64,000 nt of DNA. Source: JBMDXB01 sp048594975. GTDB lineage: Bacteria > Acidobacteriota > Vicinamibacteria > Vicinamibacterales > 2-12-FULL-66-21. The notes beneath the pieces are model-generated. The model made no database searches and was not told the origin of the DNA. It worked only from the letters and a program-made list of their open reading frames with translations. Below, in pieces: positions 63,081-64,000 of the stretch. Both the position numbers and the translations under genes were made by a program. Each line of letters opens with the position of its first letter. Within the stretch, counting starts at the first letter, position 1. The DNA lies in contig JBMDXQ010000151.1 of NCBI GenBank assembly GCA_048594975.1, forward strand, positions 7,399 through 71,398, written 5' to 3'.

Positions 63081-64000
63081 CGCGTCAATCGCCCCGACTT
63101 CGCCGACGGGCGCAGCCGTGGTCAAGCAGATTCGCGTCGCTGCAGCGCTGACCGCGGTGGTCATCCTCGTGCTGGTGCAGAACTTGTTCGGCGGTCCGCT
63201 GAACGCGTTCTTCCTTCGCTTCCCGGGCATCGACAAGGTCCTGCACGTTCTGGAGTACCTGCTGATCTTCGTCGCCGTGCGTCGCATCGCCTTGCGGGAC
63301 GTCCCGGAGAGCGCACCGCGCGACCGACTGGCCCTGGCATTCACCGTGGCGCTGGCACTGGCCGACGAGTCCGTCCAGGCGCTGGCGCCCGGGCGAAACG
63401 TCGAGCGGCTCGACGTGCTCGCGGATCTGTGCGGCCTTGCCCTGGGATGGGTGCTCGCGTGCCGCCCCGGCCGTCTCGTGAGCACGCTCACCGCCACGGC
63501 GGCAGCTCTTACGGCGACGTTCGCGGTATGGACGACGCATGTCTCGCTTGCCGACTACTCGCGCGCTCTGGAGTACGAGCGGCGCCATGACTTCGTGCGT
63601 GCGCGCGAGCACTACCAGCGAGCCTTCGCCGCGGGTCTGCGGATGCCCGGGCTGTTCAACGAGATGGCGTGGGTGGAAATCGAGTCCGGTCTCGGCGACC
63701 CGCAGCGGGCGGTCGAGTACGGCCGAACCGCCCTCGAGATGCGGCCCGGGAGCCCCGACGTCCTCGACACCTACGGCTGGGCGCTGCTGCACGCGGGCCG
63801 GCCGGACGAAGCGCTGAGAATGTTGCTGCAGGCCTATGAACGGAAGCCACAGATGTTCTGCATCCACTACCACCTCGGGGCCGCGTACCGGGCGCTCGGC
63901 CGCGACGAGGACGCGCGCCGGCATTTCCGGCTGCAGCTCAGGCTGAGCGGGACCCGCGAGGCGGCCTTCGCCCGGCGGGCACTTGTGGAGATGGACGGCC
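63070..64000 (+). CDS. VanZ-like membrane protein with TPR tail (3' end missing)
   Basis: At least 310 residues. The first part, residues 1-165, is a VanZ-like membrane domain with four hydrophobic segments and the motif DKVLHVLEYLLIFVAV plus DESVQALAPGRNVERLDVLADL. From about 175 it continues as tetratricopeptide-like helices (AREHYQRAFAAGLRMPGLFN, VLDTYGWALLHAGRPDEALR). The frame runs off the window. GTG 63070 overlaps the acetyltransferase gene; a second GTG at 63118 is possible. VanZ-family proteins accompany exosortase loci. The fusion to TPR repeats is less common. Confidence 0.75.
   Translation, partial: MQADASIAPTSPTGAAVVKQIRVAAALTAVVILVLVQNLFGGPLNAFFLRFPGIDKVLHVLEYLLIFVAVRRIALRDVPESAPRDRLALAFTVALALADESVQALAPGRNVERLDVLADLCGLALGWVLACRPGRLVSTLTATAAALTATFAVWTTHVSLADYSRALEYERRHDFVRAREHYQRAFAAGLRMPGLFNEMAWVEIESGLGDPQRAVEYGRTALEMRPGSPDVLDTYGWALLHAGRPDEALRMLLQAYERKPQMFCIHYHLGAAYRALGRDEDARRHFRLQLRLSGTREAAFARRALVEMDG

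Overview
This is a 64 kb chromosomal window from a GC-rich Gram-negative bacterium. An LptE lipoprotein, ComEC, PilT and a PEP-CTERM sorting substrate with an exopolysaccharide-type cluster show a diderm envelope. Combined with a complete bacillithiol pathway and many PEGA, kinase and PIG-L proteins, the best fit is Acidobacteriota, probably Vicinamibacteria. That placement is inference from gene content, because there is no rRNA in the window. I found no tRNA, CRISPR array, insertion sequence or prophage.

Layout. 1-8.3 kb: PhnP-like hydrolase (partial), DUF1844 protein, mazG, a secreted DUF4097-like protein, comEC and carB. 8.3-11.8 kb: carA preceded on the same strand by a PEGA-domain membrane protein and a pseudokinase. 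11.8-18 kb: bacillithiol genes bshC, a large PIG-L deacetylase, bshA and bshB1. 18-23 kb: a bifunctional penicillin-binding protein, XdhC and an amidohydrolase. 23-26.9 kb: a CIRCE-controlled hrcA-grpE-dnaJ-prmA heat-shock operon that lacks dnaK. 26.9-32.1 kb: a three-gene operon encoding a degenerate HtrA-like PDZ protein, an antiporter-like protein and a fusion of a cation/proton antiporter to a complete trehalose-6-phosphate synthase. 32-47 kb: housekeeping genes (rsmE, a zinc-ribbon kinase, ilvE, pilT, recX, alaS, a lytic transglycosylase, an S4 protein, rpsT, holA, lptE, leuS, an HDAC-family deacetylase and a DUF374 acyltransferase).

47.5-64 kb is the most unusual part. A sigma-54 activator without a receiver domain converges on a free-standing receiver protein. 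Around them, seven good -24/-12 (sigma-54) elements sit just upstream of small genes: a hypothetical protein, a lipoprotein, a 76-residue protein, three tandem paralogous two-helix membrane proteins (the last followed by a PEP-CTERM protein) and the PEP-CTERM-system TPR lipoprotein. The TPR gene leads into an exosortase-A-type polysaccharide operon (NAD synthetase-like protein, asparagine-synthase-type amidotransferase, acyl-CoA ligase, glycosyltransferase, acetyltransferase, VanZ-TPR protein) that runs off the window. No exosortase is visible; it may lie downstream.

Two features recur across the window. First, degenerate 7-nt-phase repeat arrays occur between genes, often as inverted pairs, and also inside the reading frames of prmA and leuS, where they encode extra peptide. 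Second, a -10 motif close to GCTANNAT precedes many genes, in several cases only 6-9 nt from the start codon, which points to leaderless or nearly leaderless mRNAs.
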